The notes under the pieces are model-generated. The model was not told the origin of the DNA. It was given only the letters and a program-made list of their open reading frames with translations, and made no database searches. The translations under genes were made by a program, and so were the position numbers. A stretch of DNA of 64,000 nt from JALOAR01 sp041649615 (GTDB lineage Bacteria; Patescibacteriota; Minisyncoccia; UBA6257; Colwellbacteraceae): positions 62,001-126,000 of the forward strand of contig JBAZMT010000001.1 of NCBI GenBank assembly GCA_041649615.1. The letters run 5' to 3'. Positions 24,340-33,170 of the stretch are shown one piece after another (position 1 is the first letter of the stretch; each line of letters starts with the position of its first letter).

Positions 24340-25098
24340 TTATTGTACTGGATTCCCGCTTCCGCGGGAATGACGGAGGGATGCAATTACTATCGGGACT
24401 TCTTTTAATTTTAAACTAGCGCCGCCAACAAGAACACCGGAAACGTCCGGGGCTTCGGCGTATATTTCCGCGTTCGCCGGATTAACCGATCCGCCGTAAA
24501 GCACTTTAGCTTTTTTACCGAAGATTTTTTGGAATCTTTCCGCCATCGCTTCCATAACCGGCGCCATTTCTTTCAAAGTCGCATTCCTTCCTCCGCTCGT
24601 GGTGCTTATGGCCCAAACGGGTTCGTAGGTGAGAATGATTTTATCCGCCTTTTCTTTCGGAACCCCCGAGAGAGAATCGTTTAATTGCGCAATAACCGTT
24701 TTAATGGCGGATGGAACGCTTGTTCTTTTTCTTTCGCCAACGCAAACAATGGGGATAACGCCCGCGTTTATCGCGGCTAAAGTTTTTTTGGAAACCGATT
24801 CGGAGGTTTCGCCAAAGTTTTTTCTTCGCTCTGAATGACCCAAAATGGCGTATTTAACGCCAAGACTTTCAAGCTGCGCAAAAGAATACTCCCCCGTGTA
24901 TGCGCCCTCCGTATAAAATCCGTCTTGCGAGCCCAAGGACGCGTGTTTTAATTTGCCCGCGACAAGAGACAAAAAAGGCGCCGGCGGACAGACGATGACG
25001 TTTGGGGAATCCGAGGCGGAAGCAAGCAATTTCGCTTCGGCAGAAGAAGCGGGATTGCATTTCCAGTTCATAACTACGAGTTTATCGGAGGTTTTCAT
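24340..25098 (-). CDS. tpiA: Triosephosphate isomerase
   Basis: Interconverts DHAP and glyceraldehyde-3-phosphate. Conserved residues: MNWKCNP (Asn and Lys of the active site), ILGHSERR (His), TYEPVWAIST (catalytic Glu), LYGGSVNPAN and GVLVGGASLK. Length is 252 residues. The last 11 or so residues, RHSRGSGNPVQ, come from a palindromic repeat that extends the frame past the normal end. TATAAT (25106-25111) ends 7 nt before the ATG, predicting a leaderless mRNA. Confidence 0.96.
   Translation of the reverse strand: MKTSDKLVVMNWKCNPASSAEAKLLASASDSPNVIVCPPAPFLSLVAGKLKHASLGSQDGFYTEGAYTGEYSFAQLESLGVKYAILGHSERRKNFGETSESVSKKTLAAINAGVIPIVCVGERKRTSVPSAIKTVIAQLNDSLSGVPKEKADKIILTYEPVWAISTTSGGRNATLKEMAPVMEAMAERFQKIFGKKAKVLYGGSVNPANAEIYAEAPDVSGVLVGGASLKLKEVPIVIASLRHSRGSGNPVQ
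24348..24377. repeat. Palindromic repeat inside the 3' end of tpiA
   Basis: CTGGATTCCCGCTTCCGCGG followed by GAATGACGGA. It is read through by tpiA, adding RHSRGSGNPVQ to the protein, and lies next to the -10 box of the gtrA-like gene. Confidence 0.85.
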
Positions 25099-25106
25099 GG
25101 GAGTAA

Positions 25107-25574
25107 TTATATGACAGAAAGCAGATTAGAGCCCGTTTGCACGAAAAAAGAAACGATGATGCCCGAAATTATGGCGCCAAGAATTATCATTATAGCCGCT
25201 TTTTTAAGCGGAACGCCGAAAACAAGCGCCATTAACGTTCCCGTCCAAACGCCGGTCAAAGGAAAAGGCAGGGCCACAAAAATAAAAAGAGCGAGACTTT
25301 CCCACTTTTTAAATCCCCAGGAATGTCTTTTGCGCGTCATATCGGTGAGCCAGGCGAAGAGCCGGTTAAAATAGTAAAAGTGATCGGCGAGCTTTTCGGC
25401 TATAAAATTCCAAAATAAAAGAAGAGGAATAACCGGCAAAAGATTTCCCAAAGTGGAAAGCAGAAACGCCTTAAGAACCGAAAAATGCCAAATAAAAACG
25501 GCGAAGGGCATTGCTCCTTCCAATTCAAAAAAAGGAGAAGCGCCAATAAGAACGGTCAACAATTCTCCTTTCAT
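25107..25574 (-). CDS. Small multidrug-export-type membrane protein (PF06695-like)
   Basis: 155 residues with about four membrane segments. The pattern of an N-terminal PFFELEGAMPFAVF segment, then FWNFIAEKL, FVALPFPLTGVWTGTLMALV and AIMIILGAIISGIIV fits the family known as putative small multi-drug export proteins. Transport substrate is unknown and the family name is not well founded. It overlaps galT by 4 nt and is probably in the same operon. Confidence 0.82.
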   Translation of the reverse strand: MKGELLTVLIGASPFFELEGAMPFAVFIWHFSVLKAFLLSTLGNLLPVIPLLLFWNFIAEKLADHFYYFNRLFAWLTDMTRKRHSWGFKKWESLALFIFVALPFPLTGVWTGTLMALVFGVPLKKAAIMIILGAIISGIIVSFFVQTGSNLLSVI

Positions 25575-26608
25575 CGTCCTTTGAGAAACGCGGCGCCGTC
25601 ATCCGGATCAACAACCGTTATTTCTATGCCCGTACCCAATTCAAAGCCCGCCGAGATAACGATCTTCGGCTGAATTTCAATGTGCCAGTGATAAAAAGGA
25701 TAATCTTCCCTGTTCTTGACCGGAGCCGTGTGAATGAAAAAGTTATAATCAACGCAGCCTAATCTGTCTTCAAGCATTTTTAGAGATTTTTGCAAAGCTT
25801 CGGCAATGTACTTCAGGCAAGACGGACCGCAATCTTCAAAAAACGGGGAATGAATTTTAGGGAATACTCTTATTTCAAAAGGTTCCCGTGAAACGAAAGG
25901 AAGAAAAGCGATCGCTCCCCGATTTTCAAAGATAATTCGTTTTTTCTCGGCTTTTTCTTTTTTTAAAATGGTGCAATGAACGCAAGAACCGTTTTCTTTG
26001 TAATACCGTTCCGAACCGCGCAAAGAGTGGCTTACGTCCGGAGGAACGATCGGAATGGAAATCATTTGATAATGAGGATGATAAACGGAAGCTCCCGCCG
26101 CGAGTCCCCAGTTGTGAAATATGGAAACGTACGCGATTCGTTCGTCTCTCGCGACCATGCGGTATCTTTCCTGCATTACTTCCAAGCACATTGTCGCTTC
26201 GGCCGGAGAAAGGCGCGGAAAATTTTCATCATGGCCCCGGGTTATGACGACATCATGATAGCCCACTCCTTTCATCAAGTAATAGGGACCGTTTTTCAGG
26301 ACGGCGGTTGTTTGTTCGGTACCTGAAAAAACAGCCGGATAAAGATTCGGAACGACTTGGATCCGCCAGTTGCCGCGTTTGTCCTCGCGAATCAGAACCG
26401 GTTCGGCGTTTCCCGAAGCCTGGGGATTCTCAAAAGGACATTTATCTTTCGGAACAACGATCTTTTCTTTTTTTACTATGAGCTCTTGAGGTCTTTTTTT
26501 TCGTCCGGTCGCGATAAGAACCCAATCGCCGGACACGATGTCTTGCCTGAATTCGGATCCGTCAGAGGGAACGCTGGTTTTTTTTCGGCTGCCGAAAATT
26601 CCTGCCAT
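25571..26608 (-). CDS. galT: Galactose-1-phosphate uridylyltransferase family protein
   Basis: A 345-residue HIT-superfamily nucleotidyltransferase. The active-site histidine triad is in GASVYHPHYQMISIP (HPHxQ), with the second half site PFYHWHIEIQPK. It would exchange UMP between hexose-1-phosphates and UDP-sugars; close relatives in bacteria use other sugars or ADP. In the zinc-site region, CPFENPQA and CVHCTI carry cysteines. Stop/start overlap with PBP2 (1 nt) and with the membrane protein downstream places it in the mre operon. Confidence 0.85.
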   Translation of the reverse strand: MAGIFGSRKKTSVPSDGSEFRQDIVSGDWVLIATGRKKRPQELIVKKEKIVVPKDKCPFENPQASGNAEPVLIREDKRGNWRIQVVPNLYPAVFSGTEQTTAVLKNGPYYLMKGVGYHDVVITRGHDENFPRLSPAEATMCLEVMQERYRMVARDERIAYVSIFHNWGLAAGASVYHPHYQMISIPIVPPDVSHSLRGSERYYKENGSCVHCTILKKEKAEKKRIIFENRGAIAFLPFVSREPFEIRVFPKIHSPFFEDCGPSCLKYIAEALQKSLKMLEDRLGCVDYNFFIHTAPVKNREDYPFYHWHIEIQPKIVISAGFELGTGIEITVVDPDDGAAFLKGR

Positions 26609-28473
26609 TAATCAATATTAATTCTATTGTCATAATACCATCTAAAAACATCGTAGGCCACCGGAACGGCGTTTAAACTTCCCTCTTTTGCGTTTTCAAC
26701 GAGAACCAAAAGACAAATGGGCGCGTAGTTTTCCGATTCAAGAGGCATCGGGCCGCAGCCGACAAAGAAGGCGTTCGTTTTCGCTTTATTCTGCACTTGC
26801 GCGCTGCCGGTTTTGCCGTAAGTTTCAAAGGGAAGAGAATTCAACATCGCGGCCGTGCCGTATGATTTCTGGACCGCGTCTCTCATTCCTTCGGCAACTT
26901 GGGAAAGTTCGTCTTTCAGATAACTCAAGTCGGCGAGTTTTTCGGGGTTAGCGCCAAAAACAAGATTCGGCTTCCAAAGCGTTCCACCGTTTACAACCGA
27001 AGAAACCGCCGTTATGAGGCCGATAGGCGTAACGGTAAGGTCTCCCTGGCCGATAGAAACGTTGTAGGTGTCGCCCAAGGTCCAATCGGTACCGGTTCTT
27101 TCTTTTTTGTCTTCGGCAGACGGAAGATATCCGACCGATTCGCCGCTCAAAGAAATGCCCGTTTTTTTATTAAGCCCAAAAAGAGAAAAATATTGTTTGA
27201 GTCTCCCGATGCCAAGCCCTACCGAAATATCGGAGTCCCCCATAAAGAGATCGCGATTGTAAGGCAGGCCTCCTCCCACGGCATAAAAGAAAATATTTGA
27301 AGATCTCGCGAGAGCGGAGTAAATATCAACCCAGCCGTGAGCTTTCCAGTCAACGAATCGCGTGGGAGATCCTGGATCGTATTTGTTCGGAACGTCAAAG
27401 TAACCGTTCGAAAGAACCATTTCCCTGGTGCCGATTATTTTTTCTTTGAGAGCGGCTGTAGCCACGATGAGCTTGATGGTTGAACCGGGGCTGTAAAGAC
27501 CGGTAACCGCCCGATTAAAGAGCGGCTTTTCCGGATCAGAAAGTCCCGCTGAAATATCAGAGGAAGAAAAGCTCGGCAAGCTGACCAGACTCAAAATTTC
27601 GCCGTTCAAGGGATTAACCGCTATTCCCACTCCTCCGGGACCGGCATTTGAAAGAGCTTGATTTAGCCTCTTGTAAAAATATCTTTCTAAGTCGGCGTCA
27701 ATCGTCGTTTTCAGATCGGCACCGGTAACGGGTTCGCTAAAGGTTTGAGCGCCAAGAAGCTCGCCTTTAACGTTTCGGTACTCAACCGTTTGGCCGTTTT
27801 TGCCGCGGAGAGTATCGTCATAAATCGCTTCCAGATTGGTTCTTCCCACGACATCCACGGAAGAAAGGTCTTTGTCTTCTATTTCTTCCTTGTCAGGATA
27901 GCTGACATAGCCGACAACGTGAGCAAATTCATTCTCAAAAGTTCTTTTGGTGTCTTTTGCCACGTAAACGGATTTGAGATCGGAACTTTCAACGGCGATC
28001 GCTTCGGCTTTCGTAATGTCTTTTTTAACGACCACTTCGCTTACTTTTTCAAGATTGCTTTCGGAAAGAATTTCCCTCAATTGTTCTTCCGTTATGCCGA
28101 GGCTGCCGAGGAACGATTCCACTTTTTCGGCTTCGTCATACTTTATAAGTTCTGACGGCCGGAGCCTGAGGCTCAAGATGGGAACGTTTTCCACTAATTT
28201 CTCGCCGTACCGGTCGAAGATGAAGCCGCGATCTGCGGCGGTAATCGTAACTTTGTTAACGGCACCGTCCGCTCGCGCGCTGTAAAATTTACCTTTGATT
28301 CCGCCGAGATAAACGATTCTAAAAAGAATCACCGCGCCGAAAGCAAGAAATAAACCGGCAATGGCAAAAAAAACGACGTTCCTGAGAGGGTGTTCGCGAC
28401 GATTAAGACCGGTACCCAAATTATCGGTAGTTATCTCGTCAAAGAAAAATTTTCTCTCGCGTTTTTTGGGCAT
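26608..28473 (-). CDS. mrdA: Penicillin-binding protein 2 (class B PBP, elongation)
   Basis: D,D-transpeptidase of 621 residues that cross-links murein with a SEDS partner. N-terminal membrane segment at about 33-55, dimerisation domain, then transpeptidase motifs SPGSTIK (S331, K334), SSN (391-393) and KTG (554-556). It lies directly after mreD, as in rod-shape operons, which favours PBP2 over FtsI. No rodA follows. Confidence 0.93.
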   Translation of the reverse strand: MPKKRERKFFFDEITTDNLGTGLNRREHPLRNVVFFAIAGLFLAFGAVILFRIVYLGGIKGKFYSARADGAVNKVTITAADRGFIFDRYGEKLVENVPILSLRLRPSELIKYDEAEKVESFLGSLGITEEQLREILSESNLEKVSEVVVKKDITKAEAIAVESSDLKSVYVAKDTKRTFENEFAHVVGYVSYPDKEEIEDKDLSSVDVVGRTNLEAIYDDTLRGKNGQTVEYRNVKGELLGAQTFSEPVTGADLKTTIDADLERYFYKRLNQALSNAGPGGVGIAVNPLNGEILSLVSLPSFSSSDISAGLSDPEKPLFNRAVTGLYSPGSTIKLIVATAALKEKIIGTREMVLSNGYFDVPNKYDPGSPTRFVDWKAHGWVDIYSALARSSNIFFYAVGGGLPYNRDLFMGDSDISVGLGIGRLKQYFSLFGLNKKTGISLSGESVGYLPSAEDKKERTGTDWTLGDTYNVSIGQGDLTVTPIGLITAVSSVVNGGTLWKPNLVFGANPEKLADLSYLKDELSQVAEGMRDAVQKSYGTAAMLNSLPFETYGKTGSAQVQNKAKTNAFFVGCGPMPLESENYAPICLLVLVENAKEGSLNAVPVAYDVFRWYYDNRINID

Positions 28474-28758
28474 TTAACTTAAAAACAAATAGGCGTTCAT
28501 TATGGCAAAAGAAATGACGATGGAGAGAAAAACGTTTAACCCTCTGGCGAACGGGAGTTTTTCCTCTAAAATTGTTCCCAAAATCAAACTCGCGAGAAAA
28601 ACAATGTTCGTAACATCAAATCCCGAGCGAAATTTCACAAAAAGCGCTATGGCGAGAATAATTATTCCCTTTACAAAAGGGCTCTTAAAAAAGGAGACGA
28701 CAAGCAGGGCGGCTACAAGAGCGATATTTCCGGCATTAATGAGAGACAATAAGGACAT
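28474..28758 (-). CDS. mreD: Short MreD-like membrane protein
   Basis: 94 residues with three hydrophobic stretches, in the classical mreD place between mreC and PBP2. MreD proteins are usually about 160 residues with five helices, so this is either a reduced form or another small protein in the same place. The sequence alone (SLINAGNIALVAALLVVSFF and LILGTILEEKLPFARGLN) is too simple to prove homology. The start overlaps the end of mreC by 23 nt. Confidence 0.6.
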   Translation of the reverse strand: MSLLSLINAGNIALVAALLVVSFFKSPFVKGIIILAIALFVKFRSGFDVTNIVFLASLILGTILEEKLPFARGLNVFLSIVISFAIMNAYLFLS

Positions 28759-29392
28759 TTCTCAAGTTTTTTATCTCAAACATCGGCTCAACGGAAGCTT
28801 CTTTAAGCAATCCCTCGGAGACTTGGAGAGTGCGGCCTATTCCCAGGCCATAAGGCAGTGATGAGGCAGCGGAGACGATTATTTCACCAGGAGGGATGGG
28901 CTTGTCAGAATCAATCATTTTTAATTTCGGATCCATTCCCCCGATATAGAGGGCATCTGTTTCGGCTTCCCCGATGCGGACGGGTATTTCAAATTCCGGA
29001 TCAAAGACGGTTTGGGCGATGCTTGTTCTTTTACGGACTTCTTTAATCTGTCCCACAAGCGCGTTTCCCAAAAGAACTATGTCTCCTTCGCTTATTCCTT
29101 TTTCACTTCCGGCGTTCAAAGTAAGCTCCGAGCGATCAGCGTAAGGATAAACGGAAAAAACTTTCGCTTCCGTTCCCTTCCGTTCACCGGTTTCCGGATT
29201 GCCTTTTTTTAAATTCAAGAGCTCTATCTCAAGGCTTTGGTTTTTTTCGCGAAGATAATCTTTTTCACCTTCGGCGGAAAGACTTTCGCGGACGAAAGCG
29301 AGAAAAGTTCCCTTTCCTTCAATCAAAAACTCGCCTGAGAGAACGGCATAAGCGCCCGCTATAATGATGAGAACGAGTAGCCACTTTTTCAT
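28736..29392 (-). CDS. mreC: Rod-shape-determining protein MreC
   Basis: 218 residues: one N-terminal membrane segment (WLLVLIIIAGAYAVLSG), a short coiled coil (about 45-60), then the two-barrel beta domain with AKVFSVYPYADRSELTLNAG, EGDIVLLGNALVGQIKEV and TDALYIGG. It links the MreB filaments to periplasmic murein enzymes. It begins 4 nt after mreB. It is somewhat shorter than the usual 260-300 residues. Confidence 0.92.
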   Translation of the reverse strand: MKKWLLVLIIIAGAYAVLSGEFLIEGKGTFLAFVRESLSAEGEKDYLREKNQSLEIELLNLKKGNPETGERKGTEAKVFSVYPYADRSELTLNAGSEKGISEGDIVLLGNALVGQIKEVRKRTSIAQTVFDPEFEIPVRIGEAETDALYIGGMDPKLKMIDSDKPIPPGEIIVSAASSLPYGLGIGRTLQVSEGLLKEASVEPMFEIKNLRNVLIVSH

Positions 29393-29396
29393 TCTT

Positions 29397-30440
29397 TTAA
29401 AGACTGATTTCTTTCGGCTTGGATTGACTGCTCAAAACTTTTTCAAATCGGCTAAAGTCCTCAAGGATAATGCCGAGTCCCCTGATGACGCAGGTTTGCG
29501 GGTCTTCTATCAAATTCGTTTTGACCGTTGTCTCTTTTTCAATGCATTTGTCTAGTCCCCTCAAGAGGCTTCCTCCGCCGCAAACGTTTATGCCTTTATC
29601 AAGAATATCTCCCACTAATTCCGGAGGAGCGTTCTCTATAAGAGCTCTCGCCGCATCCGTAACGACAAGAAGAGATTTGGCGATGGCAAGCCTCACGTGA
29701 GAATTTTTAATCGCCACTTCTTTCGGGAGTCCCGAACCCAAATCTCTTCCGCGCACCATCATCTCAAGTTTCTCATCAACGGGAACGGCCGAACCGATCC
29801 TTATCTTGATCTCTTCGGCGGTCGGTTCTCCCACCGCCAGCTGGAATTCCTCTTTTAGGAATTTGACTATATCTTCGTTTAATTTTTCACCGGCGATCTT
29901 CAAACTGTCCGAGATCACGGTGCCGCCGACCGAAATAATCGCGAGCTCTGTCGTTCCTCCGCCGATATCCACGATCATATTGGCAGAAGGATCTTCAATC
30001 GGAAGTCTCGCGCCGATGGCGGCGGCAATCGGCTCTTCAACGAGATAAACCCTTGAAGCGCCCGCCGATATAAGCACGTCTTCCGCCGATTTTCTTTCAA
30101 CTTCGGTTAGATTAGCGGGGATCCCCAGAACGGCGAGTCCGCATCGGTTGAAGATTCCCTCGTCCAAGTTTTTCAGATGGAACTTCATTATTTCCTCCGC
30201 CATTTCAAAATCGGAAATGACGCCTCCGGTAACGGGACGAATGATGCTTATGTGACGCGGGGTGCGCTCAAGCATCCGCTTAGCTTCAGAGCCGATTGCT
30301 ATTATTTGATCGGTCTTATTATTGACGGCGATGATGGTCGGCTCATTTACCATGAGCCCCTTGCCTTTCAGATATACGAGCGTGTTTACCGTTCCAAGAT
30401 CAGTTCCTATGCTTCGGCTAAAGTTTTGAAATATCCTCAT
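29397..30440 (-). CDS. mreB: Rod-shape actin homologue MreB (copy next to mreCD)
   Basis: 347-residue actin-fold ATPase. Phosphate loops: SIGTDLGTVNTLVY at the N-terminus and MIVDIGGGTTELAIIS; adenosine-site INVCGGGSLLRGLD near the C-terminus. It guides elongation murein synthesis. It overlaps proS by 23 nt, an unusual neighbour for mreB. A second copy lies at 33.9 kb. Confidence 0.95.
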   Translation of the reverse strand: MRIFQNFSRSIGTDLGTVNTLVYLKGKGLMVNEPTIIAVNNKTDQIIAIGSEAKRMLERTPRHISIIRPVTGGVISDFEMAEEIMKFHLKNLDEGIFNRCGLAVLGIPANLTEVERKSAEDVLISAGASRVYLVEEPIAAAIGARLPIEDPSANMIVDIGGGTTELAIISVGGTVISDSLKIAGEKLNEDIVKFLKEEFQLAVGEPTAEEIKIRIGSAVPVDEKLEMMVRGRDLGSGLPKEVAIKNSHVRLAIAKSLLVVTDAARALIENAPPELVGDILDKGINVCGGGSLLRGLDKCIEKETTVKTNLIEDPQTCVIRGLGIILEDFSRFEKVLSSQSKPKEISL

Positions 30441-31635
30441 AGTTAATCAGTTTTATCTTTTCTTCGTTTCTTTTTTTCGCCTCAATCTTCTCTCCGGTCT
30501 TAGAGCTTACAACTAGTCTTACGGGAATGCCAATGAGGTCGGCATCGGCGAACTTTTCGCCTAAACTTACGTCGCGATCGTCATAGAGAACTTCGTATCC
30601 GTCATGCGTAAGTTTCTCATAAAGTTCCGCGGCTCCACCGGGGACTTGTTCCAACAAGTGATATTTAAACGGCGATATCGTTTCAGGCCAGATCAATCCT
30701 CTGTCGTCGTGAGACGCTTCCGTAATCGCTCCCAGGAGCCTGCTTACACCGATGCCGTAACAACCCATTTGAACGTTTTTTTCTTCCCCGTTTTCGTTTT
30801 TGAATTTCAGTCCGAAAGGAACGGAATATTTGTCTCCCAGTTTAAAAATATTTCCCACTTCAATCGCTTTTTCGGAACGCAATTTCTTACCGCGACACAC
30901 AGGACAGGCGGAATCCGTTTCTTTGAACACTTCTTCATTTACGGCAATGCCGCACTTGTCGCAGATATGAATGTCATCCTCGCCCGCCGGAGTGACCATC
31001 TGGAACTCGTGAGAAAATTTCGAAAAAGTGCCTCCGGAAGCGAGAGTATAATACGTTTTGTCCCCTATCCCGACACTATTAAAAATGCGCTTGTAGGACT
31101 CGGTCATTGCCTCGTAAAACGAGTCTAAATCGGCTTCATCCGCATGAAAAGAATAGAAATCCTTCATATAAAATTCCCTTCCCCGAAGGAGTCCCGATTT
31201 GGCCCTTTTTTCGTCCCTAAACTTGTTCTGGAACTGAAAAACGTAAACAGGCAGATCTCTATATGAAAAAATGTGCTGCTTTAAAATCGGAACCAACTCT
31301 TCCTCGTGAGTGGGACCTAAAACATAATCTATTCCCGAATAATAACTCGTGAAACGGAAAAGCACGTCAAAATTCTCAAAACGACCGGTCGTTTCCCAAT
31401 CGCTTTTCGCCTGAAGCGCGCTCATCAAAATTTCCTGTCCGCCGCAAGATTCCATTTCGCGGCGAATGATATTTTCGATTTTTTTAATCACGCGAAGACC
31501 CAAGGGCAGAAAAGCGTAAACTCCCGCCATCACCTTATAGACGAACCCCGCGCGAACTAAAAGTTTCGCGTTTAACGACTCTTCGTCTTTCGGATCTTCT
31601 CTTAAAGTCTTGACGAATAATTCACTTTGTTTCAT
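30418..31635 (-). CDS. proS: Prolyl-tRNA synthetase without the editing insertion
   Basis: Class II synthetase of 405 residues. Motif 1 to 2 region includes GVYAFLPLGLRVIKK, GPTHEEE, FQFQNKFRDEKRAKSGLLRG and REFYMKDFYSF; motif 3 is MGCYGIGVSRLLGAI. Usual bacterial ProRS carries a roughly 180-residue editing domain between motifs 2 and 3. Here the gap holds only a short segment with two CxxC pairs (CDKCG, CPVC), a likely zinc ribbon. The anticodon-binding domain follows. Misacylated Ala-tRNA-Pro would need editing in trans. Confidence 0.94.
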   Translation of the reverse strand: MKQSELFVKTLREDPKDEESLNAKLLVRAGFVYKVMAGVYAFLPLGLRVIKKIENIIRREMESCGGQEILMSALQAKSDWETTGRFENFDVLFRFTSYYSGIDYVLGPTHEEELVPILKQHIFSYRDLPVYVFQFQNKFRDEKRAKSGLLRGREFYMKDFYSFHADEADLDSFYEAMTESYKRIFNSVGIGDKTYYTLASGGTFSKFSHEFQMVTPAGEDDIHICDKCGIAVNEEVFKETDSACPVCRGKKLRSEKAIEVGNIFKLGDKYSVPFGLKFKNENGEEKNVQMGCYGIGVSRLLGAITEASHDDRGLIWPETISPFKYHLLEQVPGGAAELYEKLTHDGYEVLYDDRDVSLGEKFADADLIGIPVRLVVSSKTGEKIEAKKRNEEKIKLINYEDISKL

Positions 31636-31645
31636 GAGGGTTATA

Positions 31646-32635
31646 TCAGAACAGCCTGATTATATCCCTTATTGTAACAATAAACATTAGGAGCAACAAA
31701 AGCGCGTAGCTTACGGAATTTACGACCGAAATGATTTTTTTATTGAGGGGCTTCTTTCTGATTTTTTCAACCAAAAGGAATAAAAGACGCCCTCCGTCAA
31801 GAGCCGGCAAAGGGAAAATATTCACGATCATAAGGTTCAACGAGACTACTCCGAGGAGCTGAAGGAAGTAAGGAAGTCCCATGTCTTTCGCGACTTGCAC
31901 GGCGGAGAAAATTCCCACGGGACCGGTACTGCCGGTGAAGTCGCCGTGCCTGAACATGGAAATGAAAGCGTTCACGATTCTTAAAGAAAACGCTCCGGCG
32001 CTTTTTGCTCCGGAAACTAAACTCTTGAAAAAGTTTTCTCTGGGAAATCCGCTTTCAACAAGTTCCACTCCTATGCGTCCGCCGTTTTCGCCTTCGGTCG
32101 GAATGACTCTAACCTCCGAAATTTTTCCCTCGCGTTCCACTTTTAGCGCGAGTTCGCTTCCCGTACTTTTTCCTATGAGGTCAACGAGGGGGGTAATGGA
32201 ATCAAAATCATTCAGTTTGTCCCCCGATTTGAGTCCGGCTTCCGCAGCGGGAGAATTTTCCAAAACCGCGCTTATATAAACGCCTTTCGGCGTGCCAACC
32301 ATGAAAATGACCGAAAAAGCGAACCAGGCGAGCACGAAATTCATGACCACTCCCGATGAGTAAACAACCGTTTTTTTCCACGCGGGTACATCCATATATT
32401 TCTCCGAGGAAATTTCAATGGCGTCCACTTTGACGAATCCACCGAAAGGGATGGCGTTTAAGGAATATTCCGTTCCGCGCCATTTTTTGCCGATAAGTTT
32501 CGGAGGCAGACCGAAGCCGAATTCCTGAACTTCAAGCTTTAATAATTTTGCGGCCGTAAAATGCCCCACTTCGTGACCGAGAATCAGAATGGCGAAAAAA
32601 ACAATTATGAGAAGTGCGGTTAAAATGAATTCCAT
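31646..32635 (-). CDS. rseP: Site-2 intramembrane metalloprotease RseP-like (M50, one PDZ)
   Basis: 329 residues. Zinc motif GHEVGH in the first membrane helix, one central PDZ domain (GVYISAVLENSPAAEAGLKS), and the second metal site in NIFPLPALDGGRLLF near the C-terminus. It cuts membrane-spanning substrates, often regulators or leftover signal peptides. It is 10 nt from proS and 4 nt from frr, so the operon order is frr-rseP-proS, close to the frr-uppS-cdsA-dxr-rseP-proS order of other bacteria with the middle genes absent. Confidence 0.94.
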   Translation of the reverse strand: MEFILTALLIIVFFAILILGHEVGHFTAAKLLKLEVQEFGFGLPPKLIGKKWRGTEYSLNAIPFGGFVKVDAIEISSEKYMDVPAWKKTVVYSSGVVMNFVLAWFAFSVIFMVGTPKGVYISAVLENSPAAEAGLKSGDKLNDFDSITPLVDLIGKSTGSELALKVEREGKISEVRVIPTEGENGGRIGVELVESGFPRENFFKSLVSGAKSAGAFSLRIVNAFISMFRHGDFTGSTGPVGIFSAVQVAKDMGLPYFLQLLGVVSLNLMIVNIFPLPALDGGRLLFLLVEKIRKKPLNKKIISVVNSVSYALLLLLMFIVTIRDIIRLF

Positions 32636-32639
32636 CAGT

Positions 32640-33170
32640 TTAGGCTTCCAGCTCGGCGGTTTTTTCTTCCAAAAGTTTGTCTATGCGTTCGTTAAAATCG
32701 TCAACGAGTTTCTGAAGATTTTCTTTCCCTTTGAATTTTTGGTCTTCGGGAAGAGAATTCAATTCCTTTACGGATTTGTCGCGCGCGGCGCGCATTTTAA
32801 TCCTGTTGTCTTCGGCAATGGATTTGATGAGTTTTACGAGCTCGGCTTTTCTTTCGCCCGTCAGTTCGGGCAACGTGAACCGAATAACCGCGCCGTCATT
32901 TGAAACACCGAGTCCCAATCCTTCTTCTTCCACCGCTTTTACGATATTCTGAATCACGCTTTTGTCCCAAGGAGAAACGATTATATCTCTCGGGGGCTGG
33001 ATTCCCAAAGTAGCCACGTGATTTATCTGACTCTCGCATCCCATGTAAGACACCTTAATTTGCTCAATTAAGCGAGTGGTCGGACGGTTTCCGCGAATGC
33101 GGGAAAATTCGTCCTTTACCTGGGCGATAATTTCATCCATTTTTTGCGAAACTTCTTTTAACGGGTCCAT
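32640..33170 (-). CDS. frr: Ribosome recycling factor
   Basis: 176 residues of the expected length. Family marks are RGNRPTTRLIEQIKVSYMG near the N-terminus, PRDIIVSPWDKSVIQNIVKA, VIRFTLPELTGERKAELVK and IRMAARDKSVKEL. It splits post-termination ribosomes together with EF-G, which is encoded at 48.5 kb. It overlaps the upstream delta'-like gene by 13 nt. Confidence 0.95.
   Translation of the reverse strand: MDPLKEVSQKMDEIIAQVKDEFSRIRGNRPTTRLIEQIKVSYMGCESQINHVATLGIQPPRDIIVSPWDKSVIQNIVKAVEEEGLGLGVSNDGAVIRFTLPELTGERKAELVKLIKSIAEDNRIKMRAARDKSVKELNSLPEDQKFKGKENLQKLVDDFNERIDKLLEEKTAELEA

Noticed and set aside
24336..24386. Longer start for the gtrA-like gene, giving HPSVIPAEAGIQ at its N-terminus.
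   Set aside because: This is the translated palindromic repeat, a common artefact; the ATG at 24335 follows a well-placed TACAAT.
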